Positions 10,375 through 21,826 of a stretch of 42,273 nucleotides of DNA are shown piece by piece. The notes under the pieces are model-generated. The model did no database searches and had not been told where the DNA came from. It saw nothing but the letters and a program-made list of their open reading frames with translations. The stretch comes from Chara braunii (taxonomy: Eukaryota > Streptophyta > Charophyceae > Charales > Characeae), in contig BFEA01000107.1 of NCBI GenBank assembly GCA_003427395.1, positions 216,149-258,421 on the forward strand, written 5' to 3'. Position numbers and translations under genes: made by a program. Each line of letters starts with the position of its first letter. Positions within the stretch are counted from its first letter, which is position 1.

Positions 10375-11470
10375 GGGGACAAATAGCCCACAAATATTTC
10401 ATTTTAAATACCCCGTTGTAGAGTCAAGCTCTCATTGACCCAATAATCACAGGGGCCCCTCTATCTGTCTTTACACACACACCACTCCACCCCCCCCCAT
10501 TACCGAGCTAGTTTCTCTCCCTCGCCTTCTCCAAGAATCCTCCATTTTCCCTTTCCCCATCCGACTTGCTTTTGATCCCTCTTAAGTGCATCTCCCCAAT
10601 CAACTGCTTGCGCCCTGCATCCCTCAAGTTCTACTACCCGCTCGTCCGTTCCCCCCTAACACTCAATTTTGCCATACATCCTTCACGAGTAACTCTTTCT
10701 TCCCCCACATCTCTCACCCATACTCATTACCCCTAAGATTCCCTTCTCGCTCTTCCCCCCAATCTCCATCCACATTTCTCCTCCACCGCCCATCCCCCCC
10801 TCTTCTTCGTGCACCGGGTCTCTCCTTATACTGTTCACGAGTCTTCTGGGTTCAATTCCATATTCTCCCCCCTCCTACAGATCGGTCTGATTCCTCCTTC
10901 GTACATCTCCTCACTGAGTGACATCTGCTTTCTCCCTCCATCCCTCATGGGTGGATACCCGCTCGTCCGTTCTGAGTGGCCCTAACTTTAGTCATCCTAC
11001 CCCTCCTCTGTATGCCTCCCCTTGCACGCACTTCTGCCATCTATCCTTCATGAGTAACATGCTCTCTCCCCTCCATCTCTCCCCATCTCTCCCCACCCTT
11101 ACCTCTCACCCCTAAGAGTCCCTTTTCTTTCCCTAATCTCCTTCTACATCTCCTCTCACCTCTCACCTGATCTTTCTCTATACTGTTTCCGGATTTTCCG
11201 GGCTAAATTCCAATTTTTGTTTCCCCCCACACCTCTTCACCCTGTCCCGTTATCTTCGTTTCTTCATCCGTGACTCTCTCGCCCACCCTTCAGAAATAAC
11301 ATAAGGGCAAAACTAATCAACTACCCGCATCAGAGAAGATGAAGCTAGGATATCTAAAGGGTAAAGGAGTTGGGTCCCTCCTATTCTACTAGGGTGCAAT
11401 GCGCCACAACATGTTCAAATAGCTAGAGGCTAGCCCCTACGACCGCCCGTTGATCACTCAGGCAACAAAG
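10375..11470. repeat. Pyrimidine-rich imperfect tandem repeat upstream of LINE B
   Basis: From about 10480 to 11290 the + strand is strongly C/T-rich. Two diverged units share anchors: CCCGCTCGTCCGTTC at 10637 and 10958; CCAT.CATCCTTCA.GAGTAAC at 10672 and 11037; then CCCCTAAGA.TCCC, CTCC..C.ACATTTCTCCT and ATACTGTT in the same order. Spacing differs (321 versus 365 bp), so indels separate the units. The 111-aa and 65-aa open frames here are composition artefacts. The position just 5' of LINE B ORF1 would suit a 5' UTR with promoter-like monomers, but that is inference. I see nothing definite in 10375-10480 or 11290-11470. Confidence 0.6.
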
Positions 11471-11770
11471 GGATGAGCATTTTGAAATCGTTGAGGGGGG
11501 AAACCACATCAGATATGCAAATTGATTCCTTACAAGATGAGCAGGATAAACAGGAAGACAGGACACAAGGAATAAGGCAAAAGGAAAACGAACAAACAAG
11601 CATTCTTGGATCTTCCCGAATTCTCGCCCCTTCCCTTGTCTAAGGTCTTTCGAATCAGCATCTGACCCCACAGAAACAGGACAAGATGCCAAGTGGACCA
11701 CTGAGGATGGATGGACAGACCTCAAGTGAACGGCAGGGAGTTATCTCCCAACACTGAATTTGATCATGCA

Positions 11771-11990
11771 AGAAGTGGATGATAAGGTATTAACGAAAGA
11801 AGAAAGAAGAATGGAAAGAGATAAACGAGGAAAACAGACAACACAAGTTCCTCAATCTTCTCAGTCTCCTTTCCCTTCCCAGAAGTGGATGATGAGGTAT
11901 TATTGGAAGAAGAAAGAAGAGTGAAAGGAGATAAACGAGGAAAACAGACAACACAAGTTCCTCAATCTTCCAAGTCTCTTTTCCCTTCCC
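11771..11990. repeat. 110-bp tandem duplication in LINE B ORF1
   Basis: Units at 11771-11880 and 11881-11990 both start AGAAGTGGATGAT and end TTCCCTTCCC, with a period of exactly 110 bp and few differences. Because 110 is not a multiple of three, the duplication shifts the reading frame, so only the second unit joins the downstream ORF1 frame. Confidence 0.93.
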
Positions 11991-14900
11991 AGGTTGCACA
12001 TGACCAAACGAAACAATCATGGGCACAAAAAGTTAGAGAGGCAATGGAGGGCAAATCTCTAACAATTGCAAGACCCCCAGTCACTGACACTGGCCTGCCA
12101 GCTGAGGAACTCAAAGTTCCCTTGAGAAACCTGACCTTTGCATGGGCATACTTCCTAACACTCTTTCTTCTTCCCTCGGAACAGAAGGTAGTTGACCAAG
12201 GAGGAAGGAAGACACTCATGAAATCATACCTTGCCGATAAACTGACACAAAGGGATGCAATCTGCATTAAACATGCGAGAAAATGAACATTTTACGATGA
12301 TTGTGCGCACAAGTCGGTAAATGATAAAATAAAATGGATCTATAAGAATTTGGAATCAATAAAAGATCGTCCAGAGGCAGTTAAGGAATTTTTCCTAATC
12401 TAGTCAGTGACGCCTACGGTTTTCACAATACTTAGCCTGTTCGAACAAGACAAGCACAAAATGGATAATTGGAAAAGGTTACACCGGGACCAATCAGATG
12501 TTCGGATGTACCCATGGGTACTGAAGAAGATTGGCCCCGAGGAAAAAAAAAAGAGGCTCATGAAATATTATTACTGGGTAGAATTGAGACATATCCGGTG
12601 GAGGTTCAAGCAGCGTTCATTCACGACTTTGGTTAACACGACAAGATAGTTGACTTTATAGACCCACTACGGACGTACGTGGCAAAGAGGGACGCCGACG
12701 TGATGATCGCACTGAATCTCCCAAAGGACCAGCCCTTCTCCCTAGATGATATCATCCCTTTTAAAATGGGGGGAAGACTGTATCAAATTCACACAGCACA
12801 CGAATTCAGGCCTTGGTGCTATAAATGTAGGGCCTATGGCTACCTCAACACTGAATTGGCTTGCTCACAACACCCACAACAGACTGCCAGATTGGACGAC
12901 ACATTGAAGAGGGATCCCCTCCAGGCTAACAGATGGCTACCCAGCACCCCGAATTACGAGGGTGGGGTGTACGTGGATAAGATGACACTTGGTGGCCAAC
13001 GAAGTGGTTGGAGTTGGGAGGGTAGGGGTGACCCTAGGAGGTCTTCAAGACCACCAGTAGATTGAAAACCTCCCATACAACATCCACCTGGACGCAACAC
13101 ATGGTCACAACAGCCCCCCAAAACAAAACCACTAATGCCCCCAAGGGAAAAAACAGTGGAGAAAGGAAGTGGAAGTAAGAACAAACAACAAAATGAATCG
13201 ACGAAACCAAAATGGAATAGACTGCACATAAGACCAAATGCAGCTGCATACATTCCAACTGGTAATCGTTTCACCTTATTGAGTATAGAAGAAGCAGAAG
13301 GGGGTGGGGGGGAAAGAAACCAAAAGGGCAATGACCAGCAAAACTGGGACAACAGACGCAACCAGACCAAGAAAAAGGGTCCGACAAAACCAAAAAGAAA
13401 ATAGGAGACCCTGAAGGTCCCCCAAATGCCCCGTTGGACCAGCCAAACACAAAAGCAGGTCTGAAATCAATGGATCTGAACCCATTGAAGGAAGCTTTCG
13501 GTCCTCAGGCGATGTACCAAATTCTTTGGTGCTCCACCTCCCCTAGAGAGGAGCGCTAACCCTGATTCAAAATAATGACGAACAAGGGAGAGCGCAGGAG
13601 ACCTAAAAAAGGTGGCGGAATGGTTACTGGAAAGTCTCAAGATAAAATTTCAAGACGATTCAAAGGAATTTTGGGACGTCACATATGTGCAATTAGTCAC
13701 TCTTTTAGAAGCTCGCTCAATCCTCCGAACAACGTTAGAACAAGGGCTACCACTAGAGGTAAAATGGCAACAGATGTGTCATCGCCTGCTGCCAATAGTG
13801 ACAGTGAGATTCCAACCCCCATGTGAACAGGTCCAGACAGACCTGGCCAGCAAGCAAGCCTCGGGATCTGGGGGAGAAGTGAGTGTCCATCAGAACCTAG
13901 TACCAATGGACAAGCAAGACTCAAAATCAATGGAATCGTATACGGATGCGGACCTTGGACCAGAACAAGTAAAAAATAAATCGGTTCCCATTCAAGAGGA
14001 ACAAGTCACTTGGCCTGCTGAGTCCCAACTGATAGAACCAGGATCACAATTAGATTCACATACAGAATTCCAAATTAGCCAATCTGATCGACAAAATACA
14101 TTGGAATTACAAGAATCAGATACAAATATTGCAGACCAAGAGTAACAGGTTGCACAAGCTGCACAAACAAAGGAGCAATATAAACAACAATTGGAAATGA
14201 AATAAAACAGTTGACGTCCGCGTGATGGGGTCAAGGACTCGGACACGGGTAAGGAGATAAGGGAAGAGGGAGGTGAGGGTCTAAATCGAATTTCTGCAGA
14301 AGAGGATGAACCCTCACGTTGTGCGGCTAAAAATACGGTAATTCATCATCTCAAACAAGTGATCTCATATTTGGCAGGAGAAAATAGGTATTTACTACTT
14401 ACTCAACCCTTGGAGGAACCAAACAAAGCGCAACAAGGATTAATAATAAAAAAAGGATCGCAGGCAACTGAAATAGAAGAATACAAAAATTTAATAGATA
14501 ACATTGTTCCCCCCCAACTCCTAACTGGCCTGCCAAACAAGGAACGTGAGGAAATAAGGATTAATTCAAAAAATTGTGAAGTACATGGAATACAAAAAAA
14601 TAGGCAGACACTCGTTTATGAGGAACCACCCGCAAAATTCTCTGATGACACGACGAATCAGGATACAGCAAGCAGAACCTTTGAAACGAATGGAAGAAAC
14701 GGTCCCAAGGATTTGAGAAGGAGGAACGGGCTGACAAAATCCTCGCAGCAAAAGCATTTGTTGACCCCCATATCCCCCCATGTAGGTGCTCTGATCAGCA
14801 GGAGATAGAAGCTCAGTCTGTTGGTGGCAGGAGGATATGCAGAACTAGCCCTGACCAAACCAGGTGTACTAATCTTATCAGTTAGACTGAAAGAAGGTGT

Positions 14901-15327
14901 ATGGGAGGTAGGCTTATCAGAGCCGATAGGATCAATACATGTAGAGATAACGATGTATGGAACTCCAGTGAACCCTCTCTCATCCTTGATGGGGAATATG
15001 GTAGGGGAAGCACGACTCAAAGCAGAGATTGTTAAAATTATGCAAGCATCGTTTCCGTCAGGGGGATCTCCAGTGTTGATCCTATCTTTTGAAGATCATA
15101 AGATCTCAGCTACGGATGTGTTCCTCATATATGAGCATACGCGAGAAGATCACTTACGTTGGTACACTCAAGATATGCTAATGGAGCTCCAACAAATGAA
15201 GATCAAGGCAGGTGACTTCTGGACAGAAGTTGACGTCACGATCTTGCTATCCCGCCTCTTAAAAAAGAAGAAAGACTTAATACATCAAGGCGGTAAGTTA
15301 AACTTTGGGCAGTGGTTGACATTGTGA
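11885..15327 (+). pseudogene. LINE B ORF1 (RNA-binding, gag-like), disrupted
   Basis: The N-terminal part (frame 2, 11885-12649) has SWAQKVREAMEG..RPPVTDTGLP, WIYKNLESIKDRPEAVKEF and VRMYPWVLKKIG. Its position before the zinc knuckle resembles the DUF4283-type domain of plant LINE ORF1; that is an inference. Frame 1 then continues to 15327. It includes FIDPLRTYVAKRDADV, a knuckle with His replaced by Tyr (CYKCRAYGYLNTELAC, about 12825-12875), NRFTLLSIEE, one copy of the repeated module (EFWDVTYVQL..TLEQGLP, about 13605-13830), then GVWEVGLSEP and LRWYTQDMLMEL...DFWTEVDV. Nonsense codons include 12284, 12401, 13063, 13402, 14143, 14200, 14209 and 14806. The terminal stop at 15325 matches the stop in copy A. 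Confidence 0.82.
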
Positions 15328-15365
15328 GTCACTTCATTTAGAAAGTAGACAAGGTAATACAAACT

Positions 15366-18300
15366 ATGGAAGATACAAAGGTGTTGGAGGTGCTATACAA
15401 CAAGAACAAGGACTAAAAACTCCTTAAAAGAGTCACAGACCTAGACCTTCGGTCACTCAATGTAAAAGGCCTAGCATCGGGCAAACAACAAAAATGACAG
15501 ACAATTTACGAACAACTGAGAGGAGTGGAAGGTAAGGAATGGTCTGATGTCATATGTTTACAAGAAACACGATAAGGCGGACCACTATGTATCACCCGCA
15601 ACCGCGGCCGTGGGGTCAAACTCGGGGGGTGGCTGTGATCACGGCCATTACGGCTCCGATCGCGGTTGTGTGCGGGCGCGATTTTCATGATTTTTTTTAG
15701 ACTTAAAAAAATTCCCAAAAAACAAAAACAAAACATATGGTGTTGTAGATCTTTTCGAGATCTAAATTGCGTAATTTTTTATTTTATTTCTTGACTTCGT
15801 CTTTGAATTTTTAAACTTGAAAAACTAATTTTCTTGAAGCGAAAGCTGTTTTTGTTTTTTTTTGTTAAGAAAAACTATGAAACTTATGTGTTTTTTTAAT
15901 TTTAAATTTAGTAATTGTTTTGTATATGGCCACAAGGCAAAAGTTGTTGAGGATATGTTTTTGCATAACATATGTTTTTTCCAATTTTTTTTTTTTTTTT
16001 CTTTCGTGGCCGCTTTCGGGGGGGGATTCATTGGTGGAACCCCATCACGCCCGCAAGCAGATTTGGCCTCACCAGGCTTTCAGGGCACACGCAACCAAGT
16101 CAGGTAGTGCTGGAGTGACAATCTGACTTCCCTCTGACTCAACGATTGATCCTTTTTATTAGGAAACAAATAAAAAAGAAAGGAGATGAGTATTCCTCTT
16201 GCCAATGTTGGGGATTGAAGTGGTAACAATCTTGTGCCTATATGGTCCTAATGAAGTAGGGGAAAGATGTAATTTTTTTTATTCCCTAAAAGGTCGTCTC
16301 CCCGTAGGAATGCCAATGGTGATGACATGAGACTTCAATGCTGCTCCGGATAAACAAATGGATCGTTGACAAATTTCCTCCTCATGTCCACAATACGTGA
16401 AAAAGGATGAACAAATAATTGAAGGTCTATGCCAGTCTCTCAACCTCTTTGATGCATACAGATGACTTTTCCCTAAAAAATGCAAGTTCACATTCTTCAG
16501 AAAGGGCCTAACAATAAAAGCATCAAAATATCGCATAGACCTCATACTTTTATCAGAAGGGTACTCTTCAAATAGCAGAGATCTTCCCTCGAAGTGTCTT
16601 CCTTGACCTTGATCACGCTATGACTGCAGTTTTATTTTCCTTCAGGAAAGAGTCGGGTCAAGGTAAGAGTTTCTATAAATTAAATACATCCTTATTGAGC
16701 ATGAATAGTTTCAAAGCATATCTGCACGATGTTTGGTCCTTCTGAAGAGAGCTGAAGGAACAAATTCAGAATGACATAAGATGGTTCAACAACGACCTAA
16801 TGTTTTTGGGTCGAAAATGCAATGAATATTCAAAATTGCTTGTTGAGCAACGTCATCTAGAAGAATATAATCTAAAAAAAAAACAACTTCAACATTTTCT
16901 AAAACAAGAAGAGGATTCAGCGGAGGATCCTCAATTAACTGAGATTACTAAAAGAATCAGTGACTTGGAATCCAGATTATTAAAGTATCTGGAACACTGC
17001 TGGTAAGGGATCAAAATTAGAGGTAAGTTAAAGAGATACAATACGGAGGGGGTGATGGATGCAAGATTTTTCGTCATGGCAAAAACTAAAAATGATCGGA
17101 TCATTATTTAAGTTTTCACAAACCCCCAAGGAGAGAAACAATCGCTAGTCGCCTCAACATCGGCATGCACCAAAATAGCAAGAGACTTCAATAAAACCCT
17201 CTTTACATCAAAATGTAAACATCAACTGAAGGAATAAAGAGTAAAAGAGATATAATATATTCTTGCACCACTAACTAAAATATTAACAGAACAACAAACA
17301 ATGATGCTTGAAAATTTATCGCAAAGAAAAAAATCTTGTCTGTTCTTATGATGATGGAGGCAGATAAAGCTCCATAGATTGGCGGTCTACCAAAAGAATT
17401 TTGGAAAGTCATGTGAGACTAGTAGATTACATAGCTCAGGACCTAATGAATTTTTATCACATAGTCTGGACCGCAGGTACAATGGGGGAGATAGTTGGAC
17501 AAGGAGTACTAGCTCTATTGTAAAAAAAAGGAGATAAAACAAACATTTGCAATTACATACCAATTTCTCTTCTCACAATAGTTTACAAGTTGGCAACAAA
17601 AACACTCACAAACCGTGTATTGAAAGTCATTAAACTCATTACTGACATGATCCACCCTACTCAAACGAGCTTCATTGAGGGTAGGAACATTCAAAATAAT
17701 ATCTTACTAGTTAATGAATTGATTAAACTCTCTAGACAATTTAAGCACAACGCAACCTTCCTTTTCATAAACTTTGAAAAAAACGATGATCATGTTGACT
17801 ATTTTTTTATAGATAAATGTCTATAAAAGTTTAACTTTGGTCCTTGTTTTAGAAGATGGATCGACATCCTACACTCAAATGCCACAACCAGAGTGATGAT
17901 AAATGATAGCTTGACTCCACCTATCGAATTGGAACATTCAGTGAGACAAGGAGACCCAATCACCCCCTTTCTCTTTATCATCATGATGGAAGTCTTAGCA
18001 ACAAACCTAAGATGCAACAGGGGCATTAAATATATACAAGTCAGCAACATTCCATAAGAAGCTATACATGTCTGCTCCTTGTTCACAGACAATTTATCCT
18101 TGATGGTAGAAGTCTCCCATGACAATTTGATAGCGAGTAAGAGAAATGATGGATAAATTATGCTCTCTCTCAGATATGAAGATCAACTGGGGGACAAAAA
18201 CACAGGGTTGATGGATACACCATCCGAGAGTAAGACCTCCATAATATTCAAACATCAGCTGGTTGACAATTGCAACCTCAATTAGGGTGTTGGGGATATC

Positions 18301-20190
18301 GCTGGAAGCAACAGGTAAACCAACAGAGAACAATAAATAAATATTTTAACCAATCTTAGCTAAACTGGAATTGTGGAAGGACAAACGAACCTCTATTATA
18401 AGACGTTCGCTAGTTACAAACAATGTGATTTTAGCCTCACTCTGGTACAAGTCTGCAATACGGACATTGGACAAGTCAACATTCAAAACTCTACAAAGAC
18501 ACATAAAAGCCTACCTATGGAGAGATAATCATGATTTCAAAAATGTTATAAGCAGAGAGTAATTCAACCTAAAGCAAAAAGAGGGTTAAAAATTTTAGAT
18601 CCTGCCACTCAAACTATGACACTCTCTACCCAATGGATCACGCGACTACTTTTCAACCCAGAGACTCCTTGGATTGCTCTAGCTGGAGAACAAATCTCGA
18701 GACTAGCACCAAAAGTGTCAGAAGGGACATACCCGTTAATATAGATAATCAATACTGGGCCATCCCAAAAGGTAGAGCCCAACCCTCAAGCCAACCAACA
18801 AACACACAATGACATGTCACAAGAATGAACATTAAGAATGAGTCCTTTTGACCAAATATTCTCAAGACTTGGCGCAAACCACCACTACTAGATAAAATCC
18901 CTCCAAACCGATGGGAAGAGGTCTGTCAACAACCCCTTTTCAATAACAATTGGATAATTGACTCACAGGGAAGAATGTTTCATTGCATGGATTCTCGATA
19001 GAGGGGATGGATTAAAAATGGGGTCCTAAGGATTGGGGACATAGGTATCCAGAAACTCGGGACTGGTACTCCCTTAGTGATCTCTTACTTAGATTGTGTT
19101 ACTGAAGGAGGACAGCAAAAACACCAGATACAATGACTGAAGCGGTCCCGATATAATGGATAATGATCCTCAGAAAAGGACCACAACTCAAAAACAGTGA
19201 TTGGGTAGGTATCCAGGGTGGTCCTCAACAAATAGGAAATGTGGTAGTGGTGAACAACGACGGATCAATTTGACTTTTCATGTTCTCAATTAATGAGAAA
19301 AATTGGCTAAAGGAAAGTCATAATAAGGCAACCAAATGAATCAACACTGACCAGGTGTTCATGATCAGAGTTTTGAAATATAAAGACCAATGGATTGTTT
19401 TCAAACCATCATGCGCAATAAACAAATTGACATTAGATCCAATCTATTGGTCATGGACGGTCCCCATGGGGAAATGCGGGAAGTGCACTCGCAATATCCA
19501 CTCACTGACGGTCAGATCAGTCTACCGGATGTTAAGGCCTAGATTGGACTTGAAGGATCGAGTAGAAACTAGGTGGATGGAGCACCTGAATGTAAGCAAG
19601 GAATATCTTAGATATGTCAAGTGGTTAAAAACAATCAAGATTAAGCCGAAAAAAAAAACATCTTTACAATGGCAAATTATCTATGCCTTCCCACAAATAA
19701 TTGGCTAATAGAAAGGACTTCATTGGAAGAGAAGGACATTGCTCTACCTTGGTGCAAGCTATGCTCCTCAGTATTCCCATCTAGGACCATTCCGGAAACT
19801 ATCGAGCACATTTTCCTTCAATGTTCAGGTGCAGTCTGGTTATGGCGATGGTGGGATAGGATATGGAGGTCCTTTAATACCCCTTGAACTTGGCCGTGAG
19901 ACTGGCGAGTTCTGTTATGTGAGACCTGGTCTCCGGATCAACAAGACGATTTCTCTCATAACTTATTCATAACATGCAGAAGAGTCATCCTCTGGGCCCT
20001 CTGGCAACATCGCTGTACTTTTGAAATGGAGGGAGAAAGGTTGGATGACCTAGACTTGACAAAAACAATCAAGTTGCAAGTGCAGACTGTTATTACAACT
20101 CAATGGGACAAAGTACAAAAAAAAATAAAATTCCTGTCAAATAAAAAAGAAATCTTCTTATTGAAGTTATTTTACTTCACGTAGAATCTT
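15366..20190 (+). pseudogene. LINE B ORF2: endonuclease, reverse transcriptase, zf-RVT (heavily decayed)
   Basis: I start it at ATG 15366 (MEDTKVLEVLY), which matches ATG 5055 in copy A. SLNVKGLAS and EQLRGVEGKEWSDVICLQET give the endonuclease start. An insertion (about 15577-16028) then interrupts it before RAHATKSGSAGV resumes. DFNAAPD lies near 16335 and KYRIDLILLSEG near 16525. The reverse transcriptase is at about 17500-18130 with HPTQTSFIEGRNIQNNILL, FINFEKNDDHVDY and RQGDPITPF. The catalytic box reads FTDN (18082-18093) in place of FADD, and the motif A aspartate in FIDFE is now Asn. WYKSAIRTLDKSTFKTLQRH is near 18450, and the zf-RVT finger CKLC...ETIEHIFLQC lies at 19756-19830. Stops occur throughout. 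It cannot encode an active reverse transcriptase. Confidence 0.85.
15577..16028. mobile_element. Insertion of about 450 bp in the LINE B endonuclease (unclassified)
   Basis: In copy A, QETHLMDKPEHCRAHKIVWP is continuous. In copy B the homologous sequence breaks after QETR and resumes at about 16029 (EPHHARKQIWP). The intervening DNA is GC-rich at its left end (ACCGCGGCCGTGGGG) and AT-rich after that, with T runs at its right end (15984-16000). A short inverted repeat AGATCT..AGATCT lies near 15748-15764. I found no clear target site duplication or terminal repeats, so I cannot say what inserted. Confidence 0.55.
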
Positions 20191-20788
20191 GCTCCTACGG
20201 GAGACCTAAATATTGTACTTTCAGAATCTTCAATAAATTTCGTTCAAGCCCAATATTTTTTTTTGTTGGCTTTTCACGAATCGTCGAATCCTATGTTATT
20301 GTTGTATGTTGGGTCTTGAGTCTTAACTATGTGTGGGCGCTTGAGGATGTTGGCTATTGATTGTTATGACATCTCCCCACTCTGGCACATCGCATACAGG
20401 TATTATTTGGGATTGTGGTACACAAGGGAGAGTATAACTGTTACATGATGATGAACATGGGTTCGAGTCTGGATGGTGACTTTGGTGGGGGGTTTGTAGC
20501 ATAGATTGCCCTATCATATGCAGAATTCTATAACTCTTACATATACATGCACAAATACAACTTACAGACACGTATATACAACATAAACATTGCTTGACAC
20601 ATATGCATACACTCTGCTTGGGTCTCGTAGACTTAGGTCTGGGCTACGGGGAGTCTTCAAACAAAATTTGTGATATAGCCTTCGTTCCGGCGTGGCTGGA
20701 ATAGTACCGGGACATAGCCGCCCACTTACATAGACACACACAACTTACACATACAAATGGCCTACAGGCATACACAATAATAGCTACA

Positions 20789-20793
20789 CATAC
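20789..20793. repeat. Solo LTR target site duplication, left
   Basis: CATAC here is matched by CATAC at 22385-22389, directly outside TGTTAC and GTAACA. Confidence 0.75.
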
Positions 20794-20815
20794 TGTTACA
20801 TGTTGCGCTTGCAAC

Positions 20816-21053
20816 GAGGGCCATTTTCAGGCCCTGTGTTGTTTTCAGCCTAAAAGCCTGAAAACAAGGGCCTACAGGCGCTGTGTCGTTTTCAGCCTAA
20901 AAGCCTGAAAACAAGGGCCTACAGGCCCTGTGCCATTTCAGCCTGAAAGCCTGAAAACAAGGGACTACAGGCCCTGTGTTGTTTCAGCCTAAAACAGGGC
21001 CCTCCAGACCCTGAGTCTTTTCAGCCTGAAACGGAGGGCCATTTTCAGGCCCT
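20816..21053. repeat. 47-bp hairpin-forming minisatellite in the LTR
   Basis: Units lie at 20831-20877 and 20878-20924 (47 bp each, 3 differences), 20925-20970 (46 bp), 20971-21007 (37 bp) and 21008-21048 (diverged). Each full unit holds GTTTTCAG..CTGAAAAC. Unit junctions hold AGGGCCT-AC-AGGCCCT, so two alternating stem-loops are possible. The array is bracketed by the identical 20-mer GAGGGCCATTTTCAGGCCCT at 20816-20835 and 21034-21053. Confidence 0.9.
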
Positions 21054-21198
21054 CATAAGATCAACCTGCCCCGAAACTTAGGCACCAGACCAGGGTTTTA
21101 GCACATGCCATTTTGGGCCTGTTTTCAAGACAACCTTTGTTTGAGCTTCAACTCCAGGGTCTGGCAAATTTTGGCATTCACAAGAGCAGCCTCCTGGA

Positions 21199-21226
21199 CG
21201 GGCCAGCACTATATAAGACTGGCCCG
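21199..21226 (+). promoter_or_regulatory. Candidate LTR core promoter: TATA box inside an inverted repeat
   Basis: TATATAAG at 21210-21217 lies in the 12-bp spacer of a perfect 8-bp inverted repeat, CGGGCCAG (21199-21206) and CTGGCCCG (21219-21226). It is about 416 bp from the LTR 5' end, a normal place for the U3 promoter. No transcription start is visible from sequence alone. Confidence 0.5.
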
Positions 21227-21517
21227 CCCTGCAGGCTGCAGGTAGTTCATAGGGACTTCCCAGGCACTTCACGTGCAGTTCAAGAGGCAGGAGGTAGTCT
21301 TCAGGATTCGGCCGCAGCACTCTGGAGGAGCGCTGCAGTTGTAGTAGTAGTGTTAGTAGTAGTCTTCAGCGCTGGGTGTTATTAGGAGCTAGAGTAGCAC
21401 TAGAGAGGGATTGAGATTGAGCGGAGGCCAGGGAGACTTATCTGCAGCGCCATAGCTCATGCTCGTCTTCGAGGTACCTGCAGCACAGCGCCATCTTCAT
21501 AGGTTAGTACCTGGCAC

Positions 21518-21519
<2 letters not shown>

Positions 21520-21594
<75 letters not shown>

Positions 21595-21774
21595 NNNNNN
21601 NNNNNNNNNNNNNNNNNNNNNNNNNNNNNNNNNNNNNNNNNNNNNNNNNNNNNNNNNNNNNNNNNNNNNNNNNNNNNNNNNNNNNNNNNNNNNNNNNNNN
21701 NNNNNNNNNNNNNNNNNNNNNNNNNNNNNNNNNNNNNNNNNNNNNNNNNNNNNNNNNNNNNNNNNNNNNNNNNN

Positions 21775-21820
<46 letters not shown>
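21520..21820. repeat. (GA)n microsatellite containing an assembly gap
   Basis: GA runs flank 180 N at 21595-21774. The true array length is unknown. Translated RERE and SLSL frames across it are artefacts. Confidence 0.95.

Positions 21821-21826
<6 letters not shown>

Larger units (their letters stand above)
11470..20250 (+). mobile_element. LINE copy B, older L1-type retrotransposon (boundaries approximate)
   Basis: This relative of copy A is in the same orientation and keeps more of ORF1 (N-terminal region, then zinc knuckle, module and C-terminal block) and a heavily decayed ORF2 that stays alignable to about 20190. It is clearly more AT-rich than copy A and has far more stop codons, consistent with greater age. 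A 110-bp tandem duplication lies in ORF1 and a roughly 450-bp insertion splits the endonuclease. I found neither a poly-A tail nor a target site duplication. Its right side runs into a SINE at about 20297. The left limit is set at the first frame that could belong to ORF1 (ATG 11473, 56 codons) and is uncertain. Confidence 0.8.
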
